Positions 37,705-45,530 of a DNA stretch of 64,000 nucleotides are shown here, in pieces. The notes beneath the pieces were generated by a model. It did not search any database. It was given only the letters and a program-made list of their open reading frames with translations, and was not told the DNA's origin. Both the position numbers and the translations under genes were made by a program. Source of the DNA: Algibacter pacificus (GTDB lineage Bacteria > Bacteroidota > Bacteroidia > Flavobacteriales > Flavobacteriaceae); contig NZ_VOGY01000003.1 in assembly GCF_008033385.1 (NCBI RefSeq), positions 124,001 to 188,000 of the forward strand. Direction: 5' to 3'. Within the stretch, counting starts at the first letter, position 1; each line of letters starts with the position of its first letter.

Positions 37705-38792
37705 TATTTTTTAGGATTAGATTCATCATCAAAAATACCAAGCTTTTTAGCGCGCGATTCCCAGCTTTTTCTGGCCAGATGTTGCAAGTCCGACACGTGA
37801 TCGCTTTCGTCCATAATTTCTAAACCTAAAAGGGTTTCTATCACATCTTCCATGGTTACCAAACCACTTACGGAGCCGTATTCATCGACCACTAAAGCCA
37901 TGTGGTTTCTAGTTTCTACAAGTTGTTCAAATAGTTTTGGGATGGGTAAATTTCGGTCTACAATAATAATGGTTCGTTGTAGTTCCGATAGTTTTTTAGT
38001 GCCATTTCCTAAGGCCATTTCTCTAAAAACTTCATCCTTTAAAACCAGACCTGTTATATTATCAGGATTATTAGAATAAATAGGAATTCTTGAAAAACGT
38101 AAATTCAAATTTCTATTAAAAAAATCTTCAACGGTGGCGTTTTCATCTTCGGTTAACATGACTGTTCGTGGCGTCATGACGTTTTTAGCAAAGACCTCTT
38201 TAAAAGTTAATAAATTCTTGATTATTTTACTTTCGTTTTCTTGAAAAACACCTTCCTCCTGCGCCATATCGGCCATAACTAAAAAACCTTCGCGACTTAA
38301 AACACTACCGTGACCTTTACCGCCAATAAGTTTGGTGGTAAGTTGAAGAATCCATAAAATCCCCGTCCATTTTAACGGAAAAATTAAAACAACTAAAGTT
38401 TTTGCGGTGAAATTTGCCAATTGTTTCCAATAGGTTGCACCAATGGTTTTCGGGATTATTTCCGAAGCTACTAAAATTAGCAAGGTCATAATTGCCGAAA
38501 CAACTCCTACGGTGTTTATACCCCAAAATTCAATTTTATAAGGTAAACTTTCGGCTTGAATTCCAACCATCATCGCACCTAAAGTATGAGCAATGGTGTT
38601 TAAAGTTAAAATAGCAATTAGCGGTTGATCGACATCCTTTTTTAAGGATTCTAAAGTTAAGGCGTAATCTTTGCCTTCCTGTTTTTTAACATTTAAAAAA
38701 GTGGGTGTTACACTGAGTAAAACGGCCTCGAGTATAGAACATAAAAAAGAAAAGAAAACGGATATGGTTGCCCAGAAAATTAATGCGCTCAT
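37704..38792 (-). CDS. CNNM/CBS-domain membrane protein (hemolysin-C-like)
   Basis: The 362-residue protein has a CNNM transmembrane domain (hydrophobic helices at about residues 5-27, 60-80, 90-112 and 125-150). A pair of CBS domains follows (from about residue 195: VMTPRTVMLTEDENATVEDF, RFSRIPIYSNNPDNITGLVL, MALVVDEYGSVSGLVTMEDV). Relatives are magnesium/divalent cation exporters (CorC/YtfL type); the hemolysin name is historical. The large CorC-HlyC C-terminal domain is absent. Confidence 0.9.
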   Translation of the reverse strand: MSALIFWATISVFFSFLCSILEAVLLSVTPTFLNVKKQEGKDYALTLESLKKDVDQPLIAILTLNTIAHTLGAMMVGIQAESLPYKIEFWGINTVGVVSAIMTLLILVASEIIPKTIGATYWKQLANFTAKTLVVLIFPLKWTGILWILQLTTKLIGGKGHGSVLSREGFLVMADMAQEEGVFQENESKIIKNLLTFKEVFAKNVMTPRTVMLTEDENATVEDFFNRNLNLRFSRIPIYSNNPDNITGLVLKDEVFREMALGNGTKKLSELQRTIIIVDRNLPIPKLFEQLVETRNHMALVVDEYGSVSGLVTMEDVIETLLGLEIMDESDHVSDLQHLARKSWESRAKKLGIFDDESNPKK

Positions 38793-39041
38793 TAATGGTG
38801 ATTTAATTAACCGCTAATTTACAAAATCAAACAACACCATGTTTGTAAGAATTTATTTTATATTGTGAATCTTGTTGATAGGCTCCTTTTTAAATAGAAA
38901 AATGTACACCTCGTTTTTTATCTTAAAAGATGATATATCTACTATGAGTTTCCGTTGTGCCTTATAGTGGATAGAGCAATAGTTTTGATTGCTTTTTACG
39001 TTTCTATATCTATTGAAATAGTAGGAGGGGATAACAAAAAA
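38793..39041. other. Intergenic stretch upstream of the CNNM gene
   Basis: Together with the hemB terminator, this is part of a 363-bp gap between the CNNM gene and hemB. It is AT-rich and holds no ORF, RNA gene or repeat that I can recognise. The CNNM promoter must be in it, but no exact TAnnTTTG box was found. Confidence 0.5.
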
Positions 39042-39080
39042 AACGGTAAAATAGGGTATGTTGAAACCTATTTTACCGTT
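39042..39080 (-). terminator. Terminator of hemB
   Basis: AACGGTAAAATAGG (39042-39055) pairs perfectly with its complement at 39067-39080, with an 11-nt loop. On the minus strand a run of eight T follows. A second, weaker hairpin, AAGATTGA/TCAATCTT, lies at 39087-39115. Confidence 0.85.
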
Positions 39081-39155
39081 GATAAAAAGATTGAAAAGTA
39101 GTCGCTATCAATCTTGTTATTTATACTGTTGAGGGATAATTAAGTTGAGGTCAAT

Positions 39156-40148
39156 TTAACCGTTTAAAATTTTCACCACATCTTTAGCAAAGTAACTCGC
39201 GATAATATCAGCGCCAGCGCGTTTAAAAGCCATGGTGGTTTCCATCATCACTTGATCGTGGTTTAACCAGCCTTTTTCAGCAGCAGCTTTTATCATAGCA
39301 TACTCTCCAGAAACTTGATATACCGCCACAGGAACGTCTACTTCATTTTTTATATCTCGTAAAATATCTAAATAGGAAAGTCCTGGTTTTACCATAACAA
39401 TATCCGAACCTTCATCAATATCCATTAGGGTTTCGCGTATCGCTTCTATTCTATTGCCGCAATCCATTTGATAGGTTTTTTTATCTTTTGGCACATCAAC
39501 CAAATCAACAGGAGCAGAGTCTAGCGCATCACGAAAAGGCCCGTAAAAAGCCGAGGCGTATTTTGCCGAATAACTCATAATCCCGGTGTTTTTAAAGCCT
39601 TCGTTTTCTAATAATTGACGGATTTGTAACGTTCGTCCATCATTCATATCACTAGGCGCTACAAAATCGGCACCAGCTTGTGCGTGTGTTAAAGCCATTT
39701 GCGATAATACTGCAGCCGACTCGTCGTTTATTATCATCCCGTTTTGTACAATACCATCATGCCCAAAAGAAGAATAAGGATCTAGCGCAACATCCGTCAT
39801 CACTAACATATCCGGACAAACATTTTTTATGGTTTTAATGGCGCGTTGCATTAACCCGTTTGGATTTAAGGCTTCTGTACCTTTATTATCTTTTAAGTTG
39901 TCAGGCACTTTTACAAAAAGTAAAACTGATTTTAATCCAAGGCTCCATAATTCTTTTATTTCACCTTCAAGCAAATCTAAACTGTACCTAAAATAGTTTG
40001 GCATCGACGGGATTTCATCCTTAATACTTTTGCCTTCAACCACAAAAAGAGGTACTAAAAAATCGTTTGGCGTTATTGTAGTTTCTCTAACTAAGCTTCT
40101 AATGGCTTCGTTGGTTCTCAATCGTCTATTTCTTCGTAATGGATACAT
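39156..40148 (-). CDS. hemB: Delta-aminolevulinic acid dehydratase (porphobilinogen synthase)
   Basis: The start is moved to the ATG at 40148 (MYPLRRNRRLRTN), giving 330 residues. It condenses two ALA to porphobilinogen. The Schiff-base lysines are K196 (SYSAKYASAFYGPFR) and K254 (VMVKPGLSYLD). PSDMNDGRTLQIRQ is also typical. The loop that binds zinc in some enzymes reads DVALDPYSSFGHDG, with Asp in place of the cysteines, so this is the magnesium type. It has its own exact -7 box and a terminator, so it can be made apart from the rest of the haem cluster. Confidence 0.97.
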   Translation of the reverse strand: MYPLRRNRRLRTNEAIRSLVRETTITPNDFLVPLFVVEGKSIKDEIPSMPNYFRYSLDLLEGEIKELWSLGLKSVLLFVKVPDNLKDNKGTEALNPNGLMQRAIKTIKNVCPDMLVMTDVALDPYSSFGHDGIVQNGMIINDESAAVLSQMALTHAQAGADFVAPSDMNDGRTLQIRQLLENEGFKNTGIMSYSAKYASAFYGPFRDALDSAPVDLVDVPKDKKTYQMDCGNRIEAIRETLMDIDEGSDIVMVKPGLSYLDILRDIKNEVDVPVAVYQVSGEYAMIKAAAEKGWLNHDQVMMETTMAFKRAGADIIASYFAKDVVKILNG

Positions 40149-40172
40149 TGTTTTATTACTTTTAATGTCATA

Positions 40173-40180
40173 CAAAGTTA
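40173..40180 (-). promoter_or_regulatory. Candidate -7 box for hemB
   Basis: The minus strand reads TAACTTTG (exact TAnnTTTG) 24 nt before the ATG at 40148, and it supports that start. Confidence 0.4.
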
Positions 40181-40317
40181 AGAATTTATACCCTTTTATA
40201 AGGTTTGAAGGGTTTCGATTTTTAGAATTTAACTTTAATTGGGAAAGTTTTTCGGTGTTCTGAATTTTAATAAAAATGGATGAAGCATAAACAATTTTTC
40301 AACTGTTAATTTTTGAA

Positions 40318-40704
40318 TTACTTGCTGTAACCTAAATAAGTCCAGTGGTCATTCTCTTTTATAAAAGCCGATTTTTCATGGATAATATCAACTTTTCCGT
40401 TCTCGAAAAAGTAAGCGTTAAAGGTTACTGTGCCTTTGGTATCGGTTTTTTTACCTTCGGAAGTTTCAATAATTTCTAGTTTTATCCATTTTACAGATTT
40501 TGCCCAATCGACAATAGCTTTTTTCTCTTTAATGGGTCTGGTGGAACTGTGGTGACTTGCCATTAAATAATCGCCGTTTGCCAAAACAAAAGCCGAATAT
40601 CTTGAGCGCATAAGTTGTTCGGCCGTTTGGGCATCGGCTAAATTTTTATGTGCTTTTTCGCAACATTCGGAATATGGTTTTTGGGTTCCGCAGTAGCAGT
40701 TCAT
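40318..40704 (-). CDS. YchJ-family SEC-C motif protein
   Basis: The 128-residue protein has an N-terminal zinc-binding SEC-C-like motif (CYCGTQKPYSECCE, residues 3-16) and an NTF2-like YchJ domain (AEQLMRSRYSAFVLANGDYLMASHH, ENDHWTYLGYSK). The function of the family is unknown. It lies between hemF and hemB on the same strand, 80 bp after hemF; a link to haem synthesis is not shown by the sequence. Confidence 0.9.
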   Translation of the reverse strand: MNCYCGTQKPYSECCEKAHKNLADAQTAEQLMRSRYSAFVLANGDYLMASHHSSTRPIKEKKAIVDWAKSVKWIKLEIIETSEGKKTDTKGTVTFNAYFFENGKVDIIHEKSAFIKENDHWTYLGYSK

Positions 40705-40719
40705 AGCTTATAAATTATA

Positions 40720-40746
40720 CCTACAAGGTTTTGAAAACCTTGCAGG
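40720..40746. repeat. REP-like palindrome 1 (variant family)
   Basis: CCTACAAGGTTTTGAAAACCTTGCAGG is an imperfect palindrome (one mismatch at the third base from each end) between ychJ and the end of hemF. It shares the AGGTTTTGAAAACCT core with the two REP copies around the transposase but has different outer arms. Confidence 0.7.
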
Positions 40747-40784
40747 AATTTGGTTTGTGTTTTGTGCGATATTGTATTCCTTTT

Positions 40785-42254
40785 TTAAACCCAATCTATT
40801 GGGTTTTGTAAAACTTCAATTAATTTTTCTTCTTCACTTCCAGCTTCGGGATGATGATCGTAAACCCACTGCACATGGGGTGGTAAACTCATTAAAATAC
40901 TTTCTATGCGACCGTTGGTTTTTAATCCGAAAAGGGTGCCTTTATCGTGTACTAAATTGAATTCTACATAGCGTCCACGACGAATTTCTTGCCATTTGCG
41001 TTGGGCTTCAGTATACGGTAAATCTTTTCTTTTTTCTACTATGGGAGCATAGGCTTCTAAAAAGCTATCACCAACTTCGCTAACAAAGTTATACCAGTTT
41101 TCCATGCTCATAGATTCTGTCGCTTTACAATAATCGAAAAATAAACCACCTAAACCACGACCTTCATTACGGTGTGCATTATAGAAATACTCATCGCAAC
41201 GGGCTTTGTATTTTGGGTAAAACTCAGGGTTGTGTTTGTCGCAGGCTGTTTTACAAGTTTGATGAAAATGCTTGGCATCGTCTTCAAATAAATAATAAGG
41301 CGTTAAATCTTGTCCGCCACCAAACCAGCTATCCACAATTGCGCCTGTATCATCATACATTTCAAAGTACCTCCAATTGGCGTGTACGGTTGGTACCATG
41401 GGGTTTTTGGGGTGAAGAACTAAACTTAATCCGCAGGCGAAAAAATTAGCGTCTTTTACGTTAAAATGCTTTTGCATGGTTTCTGGCAATTCGCCATGAA
41501 CAGCAGAAATATTCACACCGCCTTTTTCGAAAACAGCGCCGTTTTCTATAACACGTGTGCGTCCGCCGCCGCCTTCGGGACGTTCCCAGGTATCTTCTTG
41601 AAAGGTTGCTTTACCGTCAACTTCCTCAAGTTTTGAGGTGATACGGTCTTGAAGGTTTTGTATGTATTGGTAGAATTTATTTTTGATAGTTTCTGGGTTT
41701 TTATTAAGACCTGTCAGGTTTTGGAAACCTGACAGGTCTGATTCATGAGATAGTTTGAAATTATTTTTATTATCAAAAAGGTTTAAAATGTATTTTTTGT
41801 TTTTTGAAAGGATTGTGTTTTTAATATAAGTATGGTAGGACGTAAATTTATAAGTGTAAAAATTTCGAACAATTTTATGATTTTCTGGATTTTTATGAAC
41901 ATAAAGAACGAGGTTTTTTAAATACCTTTCATTATGTATTTTAATCCTTTTGTATGGTCTTTCAAACAAACTTCCTGTTCTATTTTGTTGCCTATTAAAG
42001 GCTTTTGCGTAAGCATTAAATAAGTTTGAAAATGCTTGGGTAACAGTTTTATCATCTTCAATTATTTTTACAATAAAATGAAAATGATTGTTCATTAAAC
42101 AATAGGCTAAAATATCCGCTTTATTATTTAGATGTTTTTCAATGAGTTTTAAAAAATAAGACATATTATCATCAGTTTTGAAAATAACGGTACTGTTAAT
42201 TCCTCTGTTGAATATGTGATAAAAGTGGCCTTTTTCTAATTTTTCTAGCGCCAT
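40785..42254 (-). CDS. hemF: In-frame fusion: REP-associated tyrosine transposase + coproporphyrinogen III oxidase
   Basis: One uninterrupted 489-codon frame encodes two unrelated proteins. Residues 1 to about 170 are a RAYT (Y1 transposase): HFYHIFNRGIN, the HUH pair H57-F-H59 in CLMNNHFHFIVK, probable catalytic Y82 in NAYAKAFNR, and GSLFERPYKRIKI. Residues 172-183 are encoded by a REP palindrome. Residues 190-489 are a full-length aerobic HemF (GKATFQEDTWERPEGGGGRTRV, WFGGGQDLTPYY, RRGRYVEFNLVHDKGT). HemF oxidatively decarboxylates coproporphyrinogen III. The codon where a native HemF would begin is ATC (41687-41685), and no ATG, GTG or TTG is in frame before the HemF core, so expression seems to need the transposase start. 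Sequence error or non-AUG initiation cannot be excluded. Confidence 0.9.
   Translation of the reverse strand: MALEKLEKGHFYHIFNRGINSTVIFKTDDNMSYFLKLIEKHLNNKADILAYCLMNNHFHFIVKIIEDDKTVTQAFSNLFNAYAKAFNRQQNRTGSLFERPYKRIKIHNERYLKNLVLYVHKNPENHKIVRNFYTYKFTSYHTYIKNTILSKNKKYILNLFDNKNNFKLSHESDLSGFQNLTGLNKNPETIKNKFYQYIQNLQDRITSKLEEVDGKATFQEDTWERPEGGGGRTRVIENGAVFEKGGVNISAVHGELPETMQKHFNVKDANFFACGLSLVLHPKNPMVPTVHANWRYFEMYDDTGAIVDSWFGGGQDLTPYYLFEDDAKHFHQTCKTACDKHNPEFYPKYKARCDEYFYNAHRNEGRGLGGLFFDYCKATESMSMENWYNFVSEVGDSFLEAYAPIVEKRKDLPYTEAQRKWQEIRRGRYVEFNLVHDKGTLFGLKTNGRIESILMSLPPHVQWVYDHHPEAGSEEEKLIEVLQNPIDWV
41704..41739. repeat. REP palindrome 2, at the transposase-hemF junction
   Basis: The palindrome AGACCTGTCAGGTTTT-GGAAACCTGACAGGTCT lies inside the fused reading frame and encodes its linker. 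Positions 41704-41737 match 42274-42307 in the same orientation over 34 nt with a single difference. Confidence 0.88.
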
Positions 42255-42273
42255 ATATTACTGTTTTGGGCAT

Positions 42274-42307
42274 TTAAGACCTGTCAGGTTTTGAAAACCT
42301 GACAGGT
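42274..42307. repeat. REP palindrome 3, upstream of the transposase
   Basis: The core ACCTGTCAGGTTTT-GAAAACCTGACAGGT (42279-42307) is a perfect palindrome. It begins 19 nt upstream of the transposase ATG and ends 12 nt after the GNAT gene. Confidence 0.88.
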
Positions 42308-42319
42308 TTACGGTACATC

Positions 42320-42862
42320 TTACTCTACTTCATCATACAACTCATAAAGTTCCATGTCTAAAGGCGCTTCGTTTGGAGGTGTATGTTCGTTTTTTAATGT
42401 TTTTATCCAAGTGAAATTGTTATTTTTTGCAACTGCAACACTTGCTAAATTATCTTTATGCACAATGATTTCTAGGGTTTTTAAACCTAAAACGTCAAAC
42501 GCGTAATTGGATAATAGTTCTACTGATTTTGTGGTGATGCCTTTACCTTCAAATTGATAGCCAATACAATAGGCGAATTCGGCTTTTTTTGTAATCCAAT
42601 TAAGTTCTTTGATGTAAACTAAACCAGCAATATCATTAGATTCTTTTTCTTTTATGGTGAATAGAAATTCCTCTTTTAATTGCGATTGTTTCACTTTTTT
42701 ATCGGTAAAACGTTTGGCTAAATCGGGTGTTAAATTTTCTTGTAATGTTTTTGGAAAATACCGTTTTAACCGGTCGTCGTTTGCTGAAATAAAGTTGCAT
42801 AACGGCCAAGCGTCGGAAGGTTTTAGTGGTTGTATGTTGAAGTTATTAAAGCTAAGCTGCAT
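42320..42862 (-). CDS. GNAT-family N-acetyltransferase (RimJ/RimL-like)
   Basis: The 180-residue acetyl-CoA-dependent acetyltransferase shows IAGLVYIKELNWITKKAEFAYCIGYQFEGKGITT, where the Q/R-x-x-G-x-G/A loop reads QFEGKGIT. The C-terminal LKTLEIIVHKDNLASVAVAKNNNFTWI also fits. It is close to the RimJ/L group that acetylates N-termini or small amines; the substrate is unknown. It overlaps the EI24 gene by 11 nt, so it is co-transcribed within the haem region. Confidence 0.88.
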   Translation of the reverse strand: MQLSFNNFNIQPLKPSDAWPLCNFISANDDRLKRYFPKTLQENLTPDLAKRFTDKKVKQSQLKEEFLFTIKEKESNDIAGLVYIKELNWITKKAEFAYCIGYQFEGKGITTKSVELLSNYAFDVLGLKTLEIIVHKDNLASVAVAKNNNFTWIKTLKNEHTPPNEAPLDMELYELYDEVE

Positions 42863-43610
42863 GAATTTTGTTGGTTTTTAATTCTAAAGCATTAACCGTT
42901 TTTATAGTTGCCGCAGTTACTGATAAAGGTAAAACTAAAATAACACCAATTATAGGAATTAATAAAAATAGAATAAAAATGATACCGTTTCCTATGGCTA
43001 AACCACGATGTTTACGAACAAACTGTGTGCTTTTTTTGTATTGAAAATGGCGTTCTAAGGTGTAATCCATATTACCAAAACCAGCATAATAGGCTTGTAA
43101 AAGAAACAGTAATACCGCGGAAAAAATATTTACAACGGGAATGAATTTTAAAACAAGTAACGGTATGGTTAAGAGTAATTCCATAATTAAATTACGTGCG
43201 TTAATTTTAATACCGCGCATTAATTGTTGGAAAAATGTGGTGTTTCTATTCGAGTTGGGTGGATTCCCTGTAAGATGTGCTTCGATTTTCTCGGAAACTG
43301 GACTCATAAATGGCGCTGATAAGGCCATAATGATGTGTTTAAAGAGAATAAGTCCAATAACTAGAATAACGAGACCGCCAATAAACTTACTAACGGTGTT
43401 AAAGGTGTTTTTACCCCAATCCCAAAGCCAAATTTTGGAAATGAAGTTTCCAATATTATCGGATAGCCCATAGGCGGAACCAAAAATAAGGACTGCTGTA
43501 ACTACGCTAATAAGCATAGGAATAGCAAAGTATTTCCAGAGTTTGAGTTTTGATATTAAACTGAAAGCACCGAAGTATGCTTTAATGCCTAAAATTATGT
43601 TTTTAATCAT
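42852..43610 (-). CDS. EI24/CysZ-like membrane protein
   Basis: The 252-residue inner-membrane protein has four to six hydrophobic segments (about residues 28-50, 75-100, 140-170 and 205-235). It carries the EI24 core, with HIIMALSAPFMSPVSEKIEAHLTG and YAGFGNMDYTLERHFQYKKST. Bacterial relatives include the sulfate transporter CysZ; the substrate here is not known. The structured element copy B fills the gap between its start and hemE. Confidence 0.82.
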   Translation of the reverse strand: MIKNIILGIKAYFGAFSLISKLKLWKYFAIPMLISVVTAVLIFGSAYGLSDNIGNFISKIWLWDWGKNTFNTVSKFIGGLVILVIGLILFKHIIMALSAPFMSPVSEKIEAHLTGNPPNSNRNTTFFQQLMRGIKINARNLIMELLLTIPLLVLKFIPVVNIFSAVLLFLLQAYYAGFGNMDYTLERHFQYKKSTQFVRKHRGLAIGNGIIFILFLLIPIIGVILVLPLSVTAATIKTVNALELKTNKIHAA

Positions 43611-43622
43611 GATGTTGGCTTT

Positions 43623-43754
43623 GCGTTAGGGATTGTAGCGGCATCCTTTTTTGTTTTTTCGCAAAAAAGATACAGCGTAAAGCCCGACCTACTTTTTTAT
43701 AACTATTTGTAGCATGTTAAGCCCAAAAGTTACTTAAAAAAGTAGGTAACGCCC
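43623..43754 (-). repeat. Structured 3'-UTR element, copy B (inside the haem gene run)
   Basis: Read on the minus strand it starts 8 nt after the hemE stop with GGGCGTTACC and ends CAATCCCTAACGC, 12 nt before the EI24 ATG. Hairpin pairings are ACCTACTTTTTT/AAAAAAGTAGGT and ATCTTTTTTG/CAAAAAAGGAT, which differ in sequence from the other copies but keep the pairing. Confidence 0.87.
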
Positions 43755-43762
43755 AAAAGGTT

Positions 43763-44788
43763 TTAACTTTTATATTCTTTTACGGCATCGATAAATGCGC
43801 GTGCATGGTCTATTGGGATGTTTGGTAAAATACCGTGCCCAAGGTTTACAATGTATTTGTCTTTACCAAATTCGTTAATCATTTGATGTACCATTTTCTT
43901 GATTTCGGCTGGAGGCGAAAACAGGCGTGTTGGGTCGAAATTACCTTGTAATGTGATGTTTCCGCCGGTTAAATAACGGGCGTTTTGTGGAGAACAAGTC
44001 CAGTCGATTCCAAGTGCCGAAGCACCAGAATTTGCCATTTCGTTAAGGGCAAACCAGCAGCCTTTACCGAAGGTGATCACTGGAGTTTCATCTTTTAAAG
44101 CATCGATAATTTGTTGGATATATTGCCAAGAAAATTCTTGATAATCTACGGGAGAAAGCATGCCACCCCAAGAATCGAAAACCTGAACCGCGTTAACGCC
44201 AGCTTTTACTTTTTCTTTTAAATAGGCAATAGTGGTGTCTGTAATTTTTTGCAATAATCCGTGTGCCGCAATAGGGTTTGTGAAACAAAATTCTTTGGCT
44301 TTATCGAAAGTTTTGCTGCCTTGGCCTTGTACGCAATAGCATAAAATAGTCCATGGCGATCCTGCGAAACCAATAAGCGGAATCTCGTCGTTTAGTTTTT
44401 CTTTAGTAGCTTTTATGGCTTGGTAAACGTAGTCTAATTCTACGGTAACATCGGGAACAATAACATTATCGACATCTTTTTGTGTACGGATTGGGTTTGG
44501 CAAATAGGGCCCAAAATTAGGTTTCATTTGCACTTCGATGTTCATGGCTTGTGGAATGACCAAGATATCGCTGAATAAAATAGCGGCATCCATACCAAAA
44601 CGTTTTATGGGTTGTACGGTTATTTCACTGGCAAGTTCGGGTGTTTGGCAACGTGTAAAAAAGTCGTATTTGGCTTTAATTTCCATGAATTCTGGCAAGT
44701 ATCGCCCTGCTTGACGCATCATCCAAACTGGAGGACGCTCTACAGTTTCACCTTTTAATGCTCGTAAAAATAAATCGTTCTTTATCAT
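43763..44788 (-). CDS. hemE: Uroporphyrinogen decarboxylase
   Basis: The 341-residue enzyme converts uroporphyrinogen III to coproporphyrinogen III, the substrate of HemF. The N-terminal signature is [16 protein letters not shown]. The catalytic Asp region is [31 protein letters not shown] and [21 protein letters not shown] complete the family features. It starts 1 nt after trkA's stop and is followed by the structured element. Confidence 0.97.
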   Translation of the reverse strand: MIKNDLFLRALKGETVERPPVWMMRQAGRYLPEFMEIKAKYDFFTRCQTPELASEITVQPIKRFGMDAAILFSDILVIPQAMNIEVQMKPNFGPYLPNPIRTQKDVDNVIVPDVTVELDYVYQAIKATKEKLNDEIPLIGFAGSPWTILCYCVQGQGSKTFDKAKEFCFTNPIAAHGLLQKITDTTIAYLKEKVKAGVNAVQVFDSWGGMLSPVDYQEFSWQYIQQIIDALKDETPVITFGKGCWFALNEMANSGASALGIDWTCSPQNARYLTGGNITLQGNFDPTRLFSPPAEIKKMVHQMINEFGKDKYIVNLGHGILPNIPIDHARAFIDAVKEYKS

Positions 44789-44789
44789 G

Positions 44790-45506
44790 TTATATATTTT
44801 TATTTCTTAAATCGTATTCTTCTTGGCCCATGCAATAATTTTCAATGTCTTTGTTGTTTCCGTAAACGACTAAAATATCGTTTTCTAGTACTTTTGTTTC
44901 GGAATTTACACGGCCAATACTTTCTTTTATAATATGTTTTTTACCAATGATATTGCGTTTTTCTATTTCGCGGATAATGGTAATTAATGTCAACTGAAAT
45001 TTGTTTGTGGTATCGAGTTCCTTTAAGGTTTTTCCGAAGAAATCTTTTTTGGCTTTGACTTCGGAAATCGTGAAATTATTATCTAATTGATAATTTTCTA
45101 AGGTGGATTTAAAGTTGATTTGTTTGGTTAATCTGTTTGCTGAATCGAGTTCTGGGTGAATAATACTATGTACGCCCATGGCTTCTAAAACCGTATCGTG
45201 AATAGGAGAAAGTGCCCGGCTAATAATTTTTACATCGCATAGTTTTTTAATAATTGCGGTGGTAATTATAGCGGCACCTTCGTTTTCGCCAATGGCAACA
45301 ATAACTTTGTCGGCATCTTTTAATGGCACGGCATTATAGGCCAATTCGTTGGTGGAGTCCATGCAAATGGTATGAGAAATTTGGTCTTTAAGCCGGTTTA
45401 TTTTCTCCATATCCTTGTCTATAGCAATAACTTCATTGCCTGTTTCGGTAAGGCTTAATGCTAAGGCGTTTCCGAAATTCCCGAGTCCAATAACTATTAT
45501 TTTCAT
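44790..45506 (-). CDS. trkA: TrkA/KtrA-type potassium channel regulatory subunit
   Basis: The 238-residue cytoplasmic regulator has an N-terminal RCK/TrkA-N Rossmann domain ([26 protein letters not shown]) and a TrkA-C domain from about residue 140. It binds nucleotides and gates the TrkH-like channel encoded 24 bp upstream. The single RCK unit matches KtrA rather than the duplicated E. coli TrkA. Confidence 0.93.
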   Translation of the reverse strand: MKIIVIGLGNFGNALALSLTETGNEVIAIDKDMEKINRLKDQISHTICMDSTNELAYNAVPLKDADKVIVAIGENEGAAIITTAIIKKLCDVKIISRALSPIHDTVLEAMGVHSIIHPELDSANRLTKQINFKSTLENYQLDNNFTISEVKAKKDFFGKTLKELDTTNKFQLTLITIIREIEKRNIIGKKHIIKESIGRVNSETKVLENDILVVYGNNKDIENYCMGQEEYDLRNKNI

Positions 45507-45530
45507 CTGTTAATTTTTTTAGAGTAACTA

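Larger units (their letters stand above)
41704..42307 (-). mobile_element. REP-RAYT-REP unit inserted at the 5' end of hemF
   Basis: A REP-associated tyrosine transposase coding region of about 170 codons is bounded by two near-identical 34-nt REP copies in direct orientation. RAYTs are thought to spread REP sequences and normally sit as single genes flanked by REPs. Here the downstream REP abuts hemF and the transposase has lost any stop codon. The exact ends of the unit cannot be fixed without an uninterrupted relative. Confidence 0.75.

Noticed and set aside
37704-38792. Hemolysin
   Set aside because: The protein has CNNM and CBS domains typical of cation transport, so the hemolysin label is historical.
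41732-41764. Ten-codon ATG frame across the hemF junction (reads MNQTCQVSKT on the minus strand)
   Set aside because: It is out of frame with hemF and stops before it. It could matter only for re-initiation, for which there is no evidence.
40720-42307. CRISPR-like spaced repeats
   Set aside because: The three palindromes are irregularly spaced (about 1 kb and 0.57 kb) with genes between them and no cas genes. They are REP sequences.
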